Shown here: piece by piece, positions 35,256-45,302 of the stretch
Layout: the number at the start of each line of letters is the position of its first letter
How positions within the stretch are numbered: the first letter of the stretch is position 1
From: Desulfosalsimonas propionicica
Lineage (GTDB): Bacteria > Desulfobacterota > Desulfobacteria > Desulfobacterales > Desulfosalsimonadaceae
Reading direction: 5' to 3'
NCBI RefSeq assembly: GCF_013761005.1
Contig: NZ_JACDUS010000001.1
Span: 744,001-808,000, forward strand
DNA length: 64,000 bases
The notes under the pieces: generated by a model
The model's database searches: none
Seen by the model: the letters and a program-made list of their open reading frames with translations, nothing else
Told to the model about the DNA's origin: nothing
Program-made: the position numbers and the translations under genes

Positions 35256-36833
35256 TCAACAGGGCATTGTCCGCCTTTTTTTCGGGTGCTCAAAGGCGCG
35301 GATGAAAAACGGGGCATGGTTGGCGCCGAATACCGGCGGGTCCCGGCGGACAATCGGGCGGATGGCGGGATGTTTTTTAAAGGTTTTTTCCAGAAACCCG
35401 CGCACCTGCGGCCGGTGCCAGCCAAAGGGGTGGTCAAAATCCCGGTACAGGGCAAGGTCGCCCTTGTAAAAATTTCTGGATTCCAGGGTTTCGGCCTCAG
35501 GGCTGTGTGCGGGCAGATTAAACACGGCCATGTTGAGAAAATCAATATATGGGCTGTGTGCCGCGGTAAATTCCAGGGTTTGGAAGGCTTTTGCACGGGT
35601 TTCGGCCGGTGTACCAAACAGCAGGTAAACATAGGCGGCAATGCCGGCCCGGGCCAGATTTTTGAGCACTTTTGAGGCGGTTTTCAGGTTAATGCCTTTT
35701 TCCAGGTGGTCGATTACTTCCTGGCTGCCCGATTCCAGGCCAAGTTTGAGCATCACGCACCCTGAGGCGGCCAGGTTGCAGCAAAAGTCCGGATCATCCA
35801 GGGGCGGGCCCATGCGCACAAACCCGTACCACGGGGCTCCGGGCGGTGTATGGACCATTTGGCCCAAAAGGGCCGGGGAAATGGCATTGTCAAGCAAGTG
35901 GATCAGGCGCGGCTGAAGCTGTTGGGTCAGGTGCCGGAGCTGGGCTGCTGCCGTGCTGCGGGCCACCGGGCGAAAGGGGCTTTTTTCAGCCTTTTCCGGG
36001 CAAAATGCGCATTTGCGCCACCAGCAGCCGTCTGAGGCGCTGTAAGGCAGTACAAAACCGGGGCTCAAATAGAAATTTGCAGTCAGGTCCGTGTAGTCGG
36101 GCAAAGGCGCTGGCAGCTTGCCAGTGTCCCGGCATCCGGCCATTTCCAACAGCGCCTTTTCCCCGGGCCCGCAAATCAAGGCATCCACAAGGCCCTCAAA
36201 GGGGTTTTTCCAGCCCGGCTGTCGCATCCAGGAAGTGATCAGGCCGCCGCCCAGAACGATTCTGAGATCCGGACGCAGTTGTCTGAGCACCCCGATCAGG
36301 GCAAACCCGCACAAAGCCTGGGACAAATAGTTGATGGAAATACCGGCCACACAGGGACCGGATTCCAGGACTTCTGCTGCAAGATGGTTTTGGTAATAAT
36401 CATGAAATGGGTTGTCCTGAGGTCTTTGGGCGGCTTTGCGCAAATCCGCGCTGTTTACCGGGCTGAACCGGGCGTGGGTGAAATCAGCCAGCCCCGGGCG
36501 CGCGGCCGTGCTTTGGCCCGCATTGTGCAGCAGCCGGCCAAGATCTGACAAGGCGCGGCTGTATGCATCCGGCCGGGCGTAAACCGCCGGGTCCCGGAGG
36601 GCGTGAAGATGGTTGTCGCGGTGTTTGAACGCCCTTGCAGACCAGGTGTCGTTTTGCGGTAAGACCGTATTGAGCAGATGACAAAGCCCGCTGATATTGG
36701 CGTCAATGACCCTGCAGTCCACACCGCCGGCGCGCAGGGCCCCGGCCAGGCGGGCAATGCCGGCCGGCGGCTCGGCCGGTTTGGCCACGGGCGGATAAAT
36801 CAGTGCAATCCAGGAATCGGACATTTTTGTCAT
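35256..36833 (-). CDS. B12-binding-type radical SAM protein
   Basis: A 525-residue protein. The N-terminal part (YPPVAKPAEPPAGIARLAGALRAGG and RIVLGGG) looks like the cobalamin-binding region of B12 radical SAM enzymes. The radical SAM motif is DGCWWRKCAFC, with four residues between the first two cysteines. That spacing is common in this subfamily, which often reads GCYWxxCxFC. Later parts include LGLESGSQEVIDHLEKGI, typical of the family. It may modify a small molecule or peptide. The substrate is unknown and no precursor-peptide gene was found next to it. Its end is close to the sigma-54 activator start, on the same strand. Confidence 0.82.
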   Translation of the reverse strand: MTKMSDSWIALIYPPVAKPAEPPAGIARLAGALRAGGVDCRVIDANISGLCHLLNTVLPQNDTWSARAFKHRDNHLHALRDPAVYARPDAYSRALSDLGRLLHNAGQSTAARPGLADFTHARFSPVNSADLRKAAQRPQDNPFHDYYQNHLAAEVLESGPCVAGISINYLSQALCGFALIGVLRQLRPDLRIVLGGGLITSWMRQPGWKNPFEGLVDALICGPGEKALLEMAGCRDTGKLPAPLPDYTDLTANFYLSPGFVLPYSASDGCWWRKCAFCPEKAEKSPFRPVARSTAAAQLRHLTQQLQPRLIHLLDNAISPALLGQMVHTPPGAPWYGFVRMGPPLDDPDFCCNLAASGCVMLKLGLESGSQEVIDHLEKGINLKTASKVLKNLARAGIAAYVYLLFGTPAETRAKAFQTLEFTAAHSPYIDFLNMAVFNLPAHSPEAETLESRNFYKGDLALYRDFDHPFGWHRPQVRGFLEKTFKKHPAIRPIVRRDPPVFGANHAPFFIRAFEHPKKRRTMPC

Positions 36834-36942
36834 CAATGGTTCAGGTTTTTGATTTTTAAATTGAGCGTTTCGGTACACCCTACGTCTGATCGGGAAAAAA
36901 GGCAACCACGGGGATGGGTTGGCAGGGCGGTGCAATCCTGTT

Positions 36943-36971
36943 TTGACACCCGGGTGGATTTGGAATATATT
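36943..36971 (+). promoter_or_regulatory. Sigma-70 promoter of the ycgN-type gene
   Basis: TTGACA at 36943-36948, a 17-base spacer and TATATT at 36966-36971. The -35 is perfect and the -10 has five of six matches. Transcription should begin near 36978, giving a leader of about 19 bases to ATG 36997. Longer starts at 36919 and 36979 are thereby unlikely. Confidence 0.75.
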
Positions 36972-36996
36972 CGGCAATATGATCAAAGAGGTTTTT

Positions 36997-37494
36997 ATGA
37001 ACAAAAAATTCTGGCAATACAAAACATTTTCAGAAATGAGTTCTGCGGAGTGGGAGGCCCTTTGCGACGGGTGCGGCAGGTGCTGCCTGCATAAGCTGGA
37101 AGACGTTGATACCGGCGAGATTGCATATACCAGCGTGGCCTGCCGGTTTCTCGAGATTTCCAAATGCCGGTGTACCGCTTATGAGCACAGAAAATCCGCC
37201 AGAAAAGAATGCCTTTGCCTTACGCCGGAAAACATCTGCGAGATGACCTGGCTGCCAAAAACCTGCGCCTACCGGATGCTGTTTGAAAGACGGGATCTGG
37301 CCTCCTGGCATCCTCTTGTCACAGGCGATCCCGAATCCGTGCATACAGCCGGTATCTCCGTGCGCAATAAGGCCATCCCGGAAGATTGGATTAATCCGGA
37401 CGATCTGGAAACCTATGTTATTGAACAAGACCTGGCCGAATCGCCGGGCAATTTAAGGAAAAACCAATGCAACAACCCCTGCCTGAAAAAATAA
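36997..37494 (+). CDS. YcgN family (UPF0260) cysteine-cluster protein
   Basis: A 165-residue protein. The family motif CDGCGRCCLHKLEDVDTGEI is near residue 20, followed by VACRFLEISKCRCTAYEHR, PENICEMTWLPKTCAYRML and SWHPLVTGDPESVHTAGISV. These are the hallmarks of YcgN/UPF0260, small proteins with many conserved cysteines that probably bind a metal or Fe-S cluster. Biochemical role is unknown. The start has AGAGG six bases upstream. Its last 28 bases overlap the next gene, so the two proteins are made together. Confidence 0.88.
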   Translation: MNKKFWQYKTFSEMSSAEWEALCDGCGRCCLHKLEDVDTGEIAYTSVACRFLEISKCRCTAYEHRKSARKECLCLTPENICEMTWLPKTCAYRMLFERRDLASWHPLVTGDPESVHTAGISVRNKAIPEDWINPDDLETYVIEQDLAESPGNLRKNQCNNPCLKK

Positions 37495-38702
37495 GGCTTC
37501 TGGAAATATTGAAAAAATCCGGATTTGAGATTCCGGATTTTATTTATCTCACAGCCGAAGATTTTGAGAATGAAAACTTTGGCGCCCTGGCGGATTTTCT
37601 GAAAAAATCCTGTCAAAGCTACAAAGTGATTGTGCGCTCGGCCCATCCCCTGGAATCCCGTTTCAAAAGCGGGACCTTTGATTCCCTGGAGGTCAATGCC
37701 GATATCGCCGGGATCCGCTATGCCAGAAACCGGATCATCACCCTTGCCAAAACAGCCAAAAAGCTCAACATCGAAAGACAGCAGAAATTCAACAACGCCC
37801 CGGAGATCGATCCCGAGGACATGGGCGTTATGGTCATGCCTTTTATCGAAGGCGTCAAGGTCATGGCCAAACGCATGGGAAAGCACTGGGAATTTGGCTA
37901 TACCAATGAATTTGCCCACAAAATCCAGTGCGAGTCCTATATCACCGAAACCCCCCATGACATGACCCTGCTGCGCGTCTCCGAGCAAATCCAGGACAAC
38001 CTGGGCTTTGCCTGCGAGATTGAATATATTGTTTCAAAAATAAGGGATATCCACGTGGTCCAGGCAAAAGACATTTCCCGTGTGGAGCTTCTGGATCAGG
38101 ATATAGACAATCGCTCGGTGCAGCTCGACGGGATCCGCAGAATCCGGAAACGAAGAAATTACCGGGAGCGGATGATTTATGTCATGAACAACAAATCGTT
38201 TTACCTCGACATCATCAACCGGTGCGAGGACATGGTGCACGGATGGGGCGATTCGGCCTGCACCATAGATGATATTGTGCAGCGCATTGACGATTACGAG
38301 GCCAAGCTGCGGGATTTTGCCCTGAAACATGAACGTTTCGGAGTTCTGGGCTTTTCCATCAAGATCCCGGACGATCTTTTCCAGATTGCCAATCATTACC
38401 TGGATGACAGCCCTGAGCTGCAAAAGCAGCTGAGCCGGGCACTTTATGAAAACCAGTACAAAATCGATTATTTTTTGTCTGAGGCAGACACCATCATTGC
38501 CAAGGACAGAATCCGTCTGAACCTGTGCACCCATGATGCCTACGGCATTGACACCGTGCGCAATCCCGTGTGGTTTGTGTACTGGAAATACGAAAAACAG
38601 GATCAGATCGTCTCCGAACTGGCGGGACTGGGCTTTAAAACCGGCGATATGATCGGCATCGACATTGACATGGATGAAAGACCTACGATTTATCGCCTGT
38701 AG
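37467..38702 (+). CDS. PEP/pyruvate-binding (PEP-synthase N-terminal-like) protein
   Basis: A 411-residue protein I do not recognise as a named family. Two stretches recall the ATP-grasp N-terminal domain of PEP synthase and pyruvate phosphate dikinase: YKVIVRSAHPLESRFKSGTF (compare the VRSSATAED region) and GFACEIEYIVSKIRDIHVVQ, which resembles the ending that leads to QARP in that family. The phosphohistidine and C-terminal PEP-barrel domains are absent, so it may bind or phosphorylate a substrate without making PEP. It starts inside ycgN with an AAGGA site at correct spacing. A link between YcgN and this protein is not described to my knowledge. Confidence 0.6.
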   Translation: MQQPLPEKIRLLEILKKSGFEIPDFIYLTAEDFENENFGALADFLKKSCQSYKVIVRSAHPLESRFKSGTFDSLEVNADIAGIRYARNRIITLAKTAKKLNIERQQKFNNAPEIDPEDMGVMVMPFIEGVKVMAKRMGKHWEFGYTNEFAHKIQCESYITETPHDMTLLRVSEQIQDNLGFACEIEYIVSKIRDIHVVQAKDISRVELLDQDIDNRSVQLDGIRRIRKRRNYRERMIYVMNNKSFYLDIINRCEDMVHGWGDSACTIDDIVQRIDDYEAKLRDFALKHERFGVLGFSIKIPDDLFQIANHYLDDSPELQKQLSRALYENQYKIDYFLSEADTIIAKDRIRLNLCTHDAYGIDTVRNPVWFVYWKYEKQDQIVSELAGLGFKTGDMIGIDIDMDERPTIYRL

Positions 38703-39870
38703 AAATACAGGTCTTTTTCCGGGGGCGGATCATGGCAGCGGCAATGATTGCGCTGGAAAACAAAAATCCCGCCACCAGGTAAAACGCCCAGGCAATGCCC
38801 AGCACATCCACCAGGGCGCCCACTCCCATGGCGCCCACAAAAATCCCGGTGTTCATGGCGGTATTAAACACCCCCATCATGGAACCCTGCCCGTAGAGAT
38901 GGCCTTCTTCCGCGGCCAGGGCGCCCATGGCCGGCCATGAAATGGCCTCGCCCAGGCCGATAAGCGCGAACAAAAGCAAAAGTGTGACAAAGCTGACGGC
39001 AAACGGAACCGAGAAAATGCCGATACTGATGATGGTACTTCCCAAAAGCAGAAGCCGGTTTTTGTTGTACCGGTCGGCCAGGCTGCCAAAAGGCATCTGA
39101 AACAGGGCATTGACAATGGTGCGGCTGGCAATGACCATGCCGATTTCCGTGCCGCTGGCTGTCATGTGGCGGGTCATCAGAAGCGGCAGAAACGCGAAGG
39201 TGGGCACCATGATGATCATGGTGGCCATTCTGGCCAGCAGGATGCCCATGACCTTCCGGTGGTGGAGCATGCGGGCAAACACCGAAAGCATGGAGCCCTG
39301 TTCTTCCTCTATGGTCAGGGAATCGCGGCCGGGAAGGACGAGCGCCACCAGGGCTGCGGCCAGAAAGCTGAGCAGGGCCATGGTGTAAAAGGCCGAATTT
39401 CTGCCCCACAGGTCCAGGAAAAAACCGCCCAGCACCGGTCCGGCGCCGATTCCGGAAAAAATGGCGATATTGAGCATGCCCATGTAGCGGCCCACGTTTT
39501 TTCCGGCGGAAATTTCGGTCATGTAAGCCATGGCAATGGGAACGATCATGGCTGATCCGGCCCCGTGCAGGGTGCGGATCAGCACCATGTGTCCCACGGA
39601 TGAGGCCAGGGTATAGGTGTAGCCGGTGAGTCCGAATATCAAAAGCCCGGTGATCAGAAATCCTTTTTTGCCGTGCCGGTCCGAGAAGCTGCCCACAAAG
39701 GGTTGCAGCAAACCGCCGCTTAAGGCAAAGGCGGCCACGATAACCCCCAGGGCAAACCCGGTGGCCCCGAGTTCGGCCGCATATATGGGCAGAATGGGTA
39801 CGATGATGCCCATGCCCACAAAAACAATGAATATGGCCGACAGCACCGTAAAAAGAATGTATTTCTGCAT
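38683..39870 (-). CDS. Major facilitator superfamily transporter
   Basis: A 395-residue membrane protein with 12 predicted helices. The MFS signatures are GSFSDRHGKKGFLITGLLIF after helix 2 and GSLADRYNKNRLLLLG in the second half, with the LHGAGSAMIVP helix-5 motif typical of drug/sugar exporters. Substrate is unknown. Its end overlaps the converging PEP-synthase-like gene by about 20 bases. The divergent gap to the sigma-54 activator (39871-40126) holds an inverted repeat AATTGACA (40048-40055) with TGTCAATT (40079-40086). Confidence 0.88.
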   Translation of the reverse strand: MQKYILFTVLSAIFIVFVGMGIIVPILPIYAAELGATGFALGVIVAAFALSGGLLQPFVGSFSDRHGKKGFLITGLLIFGLTGYTYTLASSVGHMVLIRTLHGAGSAMIVPIAMAYMTEISAGKNVGRYMGMLNIAIFSGIGAGPVLGGFFLDLWGRNSAFYTMALLSFLAAALVALVLPGRDSLTIEEEQGSMLSVFARMLHHRKVMGILLARMATMIIMVPTFAFLPLLMTRHMTASGTEIGMVIASRTIVNALFQMPFGSLADRYNKNRLLLLGSTIISIGIFSVPFAVSFVTLLLLFALIGLGEAISWPAMGALAAEEGHLYGQGSMMGVFNTAMNTGIFVGAMGVGALVDVLGIAWAFYLVAGFLFSSAIIAAAMIRPRKKTCISTGDKS

Positions 39871-40047
39871 AAACGCGGATCCCGTGAAAAGCCTGGGGCA
39901 TGTATTTGCCTGTTACCACCTGAACTGAGCGTTTTAAAAATATCGGTTCCGTGAATAAATGCAATAATTATGTCTGGTTTTACAGAATTGCAGGGCATTG
40001 TACAAAAGACCGCCTGCCTGTTTTCGCCGGAGCATCCCCCGGTTGAG

Positions 40048-40086
40048 AATTGACAGCCTGAGGTGATTCCGTTAGGTGTGTCAATT
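40048..40086. promoter_or_regulatory. Inverted repeat in front of the TPR sigma-54 activator gene
   Basis: Perfect 8-base arms AATTGACA and TGTCAATT are separated by 23 bases, 41 bases upstream of the activator start. TTGACA within the left arm might serve as a -35 box, but no good -10 follows. It may be an operator for the activator gene itself. Confidence 0.4.
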
Positions 40087-40126
40087 TTGTCTATGTGAAA
40101 CAACATTTTTGAATCGGGGCGGATCC

Positions 40127-43100
40127 ATGAGCTGCAAAACATTTTTCCCGGAATCGGATAAGGCTTCAGGATGTGAAGCCATTTTGTCTTTGGCGGCCCT
40201 GTTTGAAGGCGAGTTCAACATTGACTGGCTCCAGGATTTGTCGGGTCACAAGGCATCTGCGATTTTTGCCGCCCTGGATTGGGGTGTGGAGAAAAAATGG
40301 CTTGCCCGGAGCAGTCCGGGTGATTTTTACTTTCTGGATTATCAGGTGCAGCAGGAATTCAGGGCGCAATTGCCATTTGAGCAATCAAAGCGCCTGCATG
40401 GGCATATTGCAGAAATGCTGAGCAGAAACCTTGTCCGCGGCAGGGACAAAACCCTGCGGGTGGCCTGGCACCTTCTCCATGTGGCCAATGATCATGACGG
40501 GTGCCGGGTGTTGATCGAAAACGGGGACATTCACCGCCGTCAATTCCAGGATGAACAGGCCCGGCATTATTATGACAAAGCCATTGAGGATCTCCGGCGG
40601 ATCCCCGGTCCTGAGGCGGATGCGCTTTTCGTTAAAGCCACCCTTCAATACGCCAGGGTTTCCACGGACAGCGACAATCCGGCCCGGGTGATTGACATTC
40701 TCAAAGAAGCCATTGCCAGGGCCGAAGCCATTGGCAGCCAGCAATCCGCGGGTTTTCTCAGGATGCACCTGGGCAAAAGCGAGTGGCTCCGTTCCCGTTA
40801 TCAGCCGGCATTGGATCATTTCCAAAGCGGGTGGGAACTGACCCGCAGCATTGATGATCCTTCCATTCAAAAGTCGGTGAGCATCTTCGGGATGTTCTAT
40901 CATTACTGGTCCGGCCGCTACCGGGATGTGGTGGGGATTTATGAAACCCTGGTGCCGGACGTGGAAGACCGGTTCCCGAAAGGACGGCTCCCGCTTCTGG
41001 CCGCCCTGACCGCCGGGGTCTGTCTGGGCCATACAGGGCTTTATTCCCAGGCCCTGGGAATGCTGCATGCCATCCGGGAGCATGGCCGCAGTCTCGGCAA
41101 CCTGTCCATATCCGGCCTGGCCGGGGTTTCCATGGGGTATCTGCTGCTGGAACTGCACCGGCCGGAGGATGCCATTGAAACCATTAACAACTCCTGGGAG
41201 GAAATCGAAAAGAGCAAAAGCCTGTATGCCCGGCTTGGCGGCCTGGCCCTGCTCGGCTACGGCTACCATCTGGCGGGCCGGTCCGATAAGGCTGTTTCCT
41301 GCATTCGGCAGTATCTTGATGACAGCCGCAAGTCGGCCATGACAGTGAAATACAGCGCGGTCATGCTCCTGATCGGCCAGGCTGCGGCCGAGGGGACGTT
41401 TCCCCGCATGGAGGGCCTGGATCTGGACGAAGAGATCCGTTATTCCATTGAAAGCGGAAACCTGCTCATGCGAGGGGTCGCTTGCCGCCACAAGGCCCTG
41501 ATGCTTAGAAATTCCGGATTTTCCGGCAAGCCGGTGCTGGACCTGATCAGCCGTTCTATTTCAGACCTGGAAACCTGCGGGCACAGAATTGAGCGCGCCA
41601 GGTCCATGGTGGAAGCCGCCAGGGAATATATTCGGATGGGTGATGAGAAAATGGCCATGGAATATGCACAGCCTGCGGCCCGGGAGTTGTTTTCTTTCAA
41701 TGAGACCCTTGTGCCCGATGATATCCGGCCCCTGGTCCGGAATTTGCGCTACGGGGAAAGCCTTCTTGAAGAAATTCTGCAGTTGAGCCAGGAGTTGACA
41801 AGCATCCGGGATTTTCGTGCGCTTTTGCGCAGAATCATTTCGGCTGCCAACCGGATTACCGGAGCCGAAAGGGGTGCCATATTCATCCCGGAGGATCAGT
41901 ATCGCCGGAAACCGGTGTTAAAGGCTGCCAAAAATCTCACAACCAAAGACGTCACAGGAGATGACTTCAGGCCATCCATGCGGGTGATCGGCCAAACGGT
42001 GGAAACCGGCAGGGGCCGGATCATGGAGCTCGACACCACGAATTCGGACCGCCCGGCAACCGGCAGTGCCATCCGGTCCTGCATCTGCGTGCCATTGAAA
42101 ATCCGCAATCAGTTGATCGGGGTTTTATATCACGACAACCGCCTTTTCCGGAGCGCATTCAAGGAAACGGATCTGGAGGTGCTGCAGTATTTTGCGGCCC
42201 AGGCCGCCATTGCCATGGACAATGCAGAGGCCTGGGAAACACTGCGGGGATTGTATGAACAAAAACAACTTGAAAAAGAGCATTACGAAAAAGAATACCT
42301 TGAAACCATCCATTTTGACGATTTTGTGGGCAAAAGCCCGGCCATTCAGGCCGTTTTTCGCCAGGCCCGGCAAGCAGCGCCAACCGATACGACGGTGCTG
42401 ATTTTCGGACAGACAGGTGTGGGCAAGGAACTGGTGGCCCGGTCCATTCACCGCCACAGCCTTCGTTCGGACAAGCCCTTTATCCGGGTCCACTGCAGTG
42501 CGCTTCCGGAAAACCTGATTGCAAGCGAGCTTTTCGGGCATGAAAAGGGTGCGTTCACCGGGGCGGTTTCCAGGCAAATCGGCCGGTTCGAGCTGGCCAA
42601 CGGCGGGACCCTGTTTCTGGATGAAATCGGCGATATTTCAATGGAGGTGCAGGTCAAGCTGCTGCGGGTGCTCCAGAGTCATGAATTTGAAAGGGTCGGC
42701 GGCAGCCGGGTGTTGAAATCCGATTTCCGGCTGATTGCCGCCACCAACCGGGATCTGGCCCGGGAGGTGGAGGCGGGCCGCTTCCGCCGGGATTTGTATT
42801 ATCGCTTAAACGTGTTTCCCATCCAGGTGCCCCGGCTTTGCCGCAGAAAAGAGGACATCCCGCTGCTGGCCGAGTATTTTCTCGGGGTGTATGCCAATAA
42901 GTGCAACAAGAACCTGGAAACCATACCTTCTATGGAAATGGAAAAGCTCATGGCCTATGACTGGCCCGGCAATGTCCGGGAGCTGGAAAATGTCATTGAA
43001 AGGGGTGTGATCCTCAGCAGCGGGTCGTTTTACCAGGTTCCGGATCTCGGCAAAGACCACGCTCCCCCGGACCCGGAAATGGTTACACTGCGGGAAAACG

Positions 43101-43306
43101 AACGCCGTCATATTCTTCGGGTGTTGGCGCAAACCCGGGGAAAAGTGGCCGGAGCCGGAGGCGCTGCGGAGATTTTGGACATCCATCCCAATACCTTGTT
43201 TTCGCGCATGAAAAAGCTGGGCATCTCCCGGAAATCCACATTTGCCGCTGAAACCAAACCAGGCCCGGCTTTTTTGGCGGATACAGGAGAAGGCGCAAAC
43301 TCATGA
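40127..43306 (+). CDS. TPR-GAF-AAA+ sigma-54-dependent transcriptional activator
   Basis: A very long (1059-residue) activator. The first 560 residues are a helical, TPR-like array of the kind seen in MalT/LuxR-type regulators ([60 protein letters not shown]). Residues about 570-720 form a GAF domain ([20 protein letters not shown]). The AAA+ sigma-54 domain has FGQTGVGKE, an intact GAFTGA, FLDEIGD and [17 protein letters not shown]-terminal Fis-type helix-turn-helix ends in [20 protein letters not shown]. Known FhlA/NorR-type activators have GAF but not this long TPR front. It lies directly upstream of the acyl-CoA ligase gene and its sigma-54 promoter, and so probably senses a ligand or partner protein and switches that operon on. 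Confidence 0.88.
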   Translation: MSCKTFFPESDKASGCEAILSLAALFEGEFNIDWLQDLSGHKASAIFAALDWGVEKKWLARSSPGDFYFLDYQVQQEFRAQLPFEQSKRLHGHIAEMLSRNLVRGRDKTLRVAWHLLHVANDHDGCRVLIENGDIHRRQFQDEQARHYYDKAIEDLRRIPGPEADALFVKATLQYARVSTDSDNPARVIDILKEAIARAEAIGSQQSAGFLRMHLGKSEWLRSRYQPALDHFQSGWELTRSIDDPSIQKSVSIFGMFYHYWSGRYRDVVGIYETLVPDVEDRFPKGRLPLLAALTAGVCLGHTGLYSQALGMLHAIREHGRSLGNLSISGLAGVSMGYLLLELHRPEDAIETINNSWEEIEKSKSLYARLGGLALLGYGYHLAGRSDKAVSCIRQYLDDSRKSAMTVKYSAVMLLIGQAAAEGTFPRMEGLDLDEEIRYSIESGNLLMRGVACRHKALMLRNSGFSGKPVLDLISRSISDLETCGHRIERARSMVEAAREYIRMGDEKMAMEYAQPAARELFSFNETLVPDDIRPLVRNLRYGESLLEEILQLSQELTSIRDFRALLRRIISAANRITGAERGAIFIPEDQYRRKPVLKAAKNLTTKDVTGDDFRPSMRVIGQTVETGRGRIMELDTTNSDRPATGSAIRSCICVPLKIRNQLIGVLYHDNRLFRSAFKETDLEVLQYFAAQAAIAMDNAEAWETLRGLYEQKQLEKEHYEKEYLETIHFDDFVGKSPAIQAVFRQARQAAPTDTTVLIFGQTGVGKELVARSIHRHSLRSDKPFIRVHCSALPENLIASELFGHEKGAFTGAVSRQIGRFELANGGTLFLDEIGDISMEVQVKLLRVLQSHEFERVGGSRVLKSDFRLIAATNRDLAREVEAGRFRRDLYYRLNVFPIQVPRLCRRKEDIPLLAEYFLGVYANKCNKNLETIPSMEMEKLMAYDWPGNVRELENVIERGVILSSGSFYQVPDLGKDHAPPDPEMVTLRENERRHILRVLAQTRGKVAGAGGAAEILDIHPNTLFSRMKKLGISRKSTFAAETKPGPAFLADTGEGANS

Positions 43307-43307
43307 T

Positions 43308-43337
43308 ACGAAATATCGTTGGTTTTTGAAATTTCGT
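43308..43337 (+). promoter_or_regulatory. Inverted repeat, candidate activator site upstream of the sigma-54 promoter
   Basis: ACGAAAT (43308-43314) pairs with ATTTCGT (43331-43337). It lies immediately after the activator stop and about 77 bp upstream of the -24 box, where sigma-54 enhancers are often found. There is no T-run, so it is unlikely to be a terminator. Confidence 0.5.
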
Positions 43338-43413
43338 GATAGCGTTCTTTTCTTTTCCCTGCCGGTTTTATATAAACTTCTAAAATTATTATATTTTTTA
43401 AATGCCCGGGTTC

Positions 43414-43429
43414 CGGCACAATCATTGCT
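43414..43429 (+). promoter_or_regulatory. Sigma-54 (-24/-12) promoter of the acyl-CoA ligase/carboxylase operon
   Basis: CGGCACAATCATTGCT fits TGGCACG-N4-TTGCW with the invariant GG and GC at the right distance; two of the less-conserved positions differ. Transcription would begin near 43440, with about 110 bases of leader to ATG 43551. It lies just downstream of a sigma-54 activator gene. Confidence 0.78.
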
Positions 43430-43550
43430 TTCCCATTCAATGGTACATTCAGCACCGGGAAAACAAAAACCCGATTTTCCGTGCATGTGGTCTGATCGGG
43501 TCGAATTCCGGGATGGTTGGCAATTATAAATGAAAATCAAGGGAGGGTGT

Positions 43551-45251
43551 ATGGACCGGCAGACTTATCTGGATGAACTGGAAAAGCTGTGGAAGGACAA
43601 CTGGCCCGCGGGCATGCCACGGGCGGTGGAATATCCCCTGGGAGAAATCCCCATGTCCGAATATTTGCGTAAACAGGCCCGGCAGATGCCGGACAAGGCA
43701 TGCATTATTTATTACGGGGCCGAAATGACCTTTGCCCAGCTCGATGACTACAGTGATCGGTTTGCCGCCTGGCTGGCCGGCCAGGGGTTGGAAAAAGGCG
43801 ACCGGGTGGCGGTGTTTATGCCCAACTGCCCCCAGTTTTTAATTGCCTTTTACGGCATTCTCAAGCTGGGCTGCATCCACGTGCCGGTCAATCCCTTGTT
43901 TAAGGAGACCGAGTTTGTTTACGAGATTCAGGATGCCGGGCCAAGGGTTATCGTGGCCCTGGATCTGCTTTACGGGGTGCTGGCCGCAACCCGGGAGCAG
44001 ACCAGTCTGGAAGTCGTGCTTTCCACCAGCTTGACCGACTGGCTGCCGGAGACACCGGCCATTGCAATTCCGGATCTGGCGAAGGTTCCCCGACAGGAGT
44101 GTCCCGGCTCCCTGGATTTTATGACTGTTTTAAATGAAGAAACCCGGCCCTGCCCGGATGTGGATATCCATCTTGACGATACGGCCGCGCTCAATTATAC
44201 AGGCGGCACAACAGGCATGCCCAAGGGATGTGTGCACACCCACGGGGATATGCTCTACACAGCTGCATGCGGCTCCATTTTTGCCCTGGGCCGGCCCGGG
44301 GGCCAGGACGTGATGCTCAATTATCTGCCGGTGTTCTGGATTGCCGGCGAGGATGCCGGGGTGCTGTCTCCGGTGTTTTCCGGGGTGAGCGAGGTGCTCA
44401 TGGTCCGGTGGGATGCTGCGGCCGTGCTGGCAGCCATTGAAAAATACAGGGCCTCAATCATTTACGGCCTGGTGGACAACATGGCAGAACTCATGGAGCA
44501 TCCGGATGCGTCAGCCACGGATTTCTCGTCTTTGCGCGAAACCCTGGTTTCCTCTTTTGTGAAAAAACTCAACAAGGATTACCGGCAGCGGTGGCACGCG
44601 CTCACCGGCACGGTGATGCGCGAAAGCAGCTACGGCATGACCGAAACCCATACCCTGGACACCTTTACCGCGGGCATGCAGGAAAATGATATGGATCTGG
44701 CCGCCCGTCCGGTATTTGTGGGATTTCCCATGCCCGGGACCCGGTTTATAGTGGTGGATTTTGCCACGGCCAAACCCCTGGACCTGGGCCAGGAGGGCGA
44801 GATTCTCATCCAGACCCCTTCATTGATGAAGGCGTACTGGAAAAAGCCCGAAGCCACTGCTGACCAGCTCAAGGACGGCTGGCTGCACACTGGCGATATC
44901 GGGGCAATTGACGAGCAGGGGCATCTGATTTATCTGGGCCGCAGCAAGGAAATGCTCAAGGTCAAGGGCATGAGCGTGTTTCCATCAGAAGTGGAAACCC
45001 TGCTGGGCCGGCATCCCGGAATTGCCGGCAGTGCGGTGCTGGGCCGGCCGGATGCGGACAAAGGCGAGGTGCCTGTTGCCTTTGTCCAGCTCAATCCGGA
45101 TCAGACCGAAGCCCTTGATGAGACACAGCTGCTTTCCTGGTGCAAGCAGAACATGGCCGCTTACAAGATCCCGGAAATCCGGATCGTGAATCAATTGCCC
45201 CTGACCGCCACGGGCAAGGTGCAAAAGGAACAGCTAAAAGATAGATTATAA
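43551..45251 (+). CDS. Acyl-CoA synthetase (AMP-forming ligase)
   Basis: A 566-residue ANL-superfamily ligase that activates a carboxylic acid to its CoA thioester via an acyl-adenylate. Motifs: LNYTGGTTGMPKGCVHTHGD (P-loop), SYGMTETHTLD, GWLHTGDIGAID and the C-terminal catalytic lysine in LTATGKVQK. It is closest in feel to medium-chain, crotonobetaine- or cyclic-acid CoA ligases; exact substrate unknown. The upstream ATG at 43530 is less likely because a GGGAGG site sits just before ATG 43551. It is the first gene of the sigma-54 operon, followed by the carboxylase after 51 bases. Confidence 0.88.
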   Translation: MDRQTYLDELEKLWKDNWPAGMPRAVEYPLGEIPMSEYLRKQARQMPDKACIIYYGAEMTFAQLDDYSDRFAAWLAGQGLEKGDRVAVFMPNCPQFLIAFYGILKLGCIHVPVNPLFKETEFVYEIQDAGPRVIVALDLLYGVLAATREQTSLEVVLSTSLTDWLPETPAIAIPDLAKVPRQECPGSLDFMTVLNEETRPCPDVDIHLDDTAALNYTGGTTGMPKGCVHTHGDMLYTAACGSIFALGRPGGQDVMLNYLPVFWIAGEDAGVLSPVFSGVSEVLMVRWDAAAVLAAIEKYRASIIYGLVDNMAELMEHPDASATDFSSLRETLVSSFVKKLNKDYRQRWHALTGTVMRESSYGMTETHTLDTFTAGMQENDMDLAARPVFVGFPMPGTRFIVVDFATAKPLDLGQEGEILIQTPSLMKAYWKKPEATADQLKDGWLHTGDIGAIDEQGHLIYLGRSKEMLKVKGMSVFPSEVETLLGRHPGIAGSAVLGRPDADKGEVPVAFVQLNPDQTEALDETQLLSWCKQNMAAYKIPEIRIVNQLPLTATGKVQKEQLKDRL

Positions 45252-45302
45252 TTGTTCCTGATAAACAACAAGAGATGCGAGAAGCTTTTACGGGGAAAAA
45301 AT

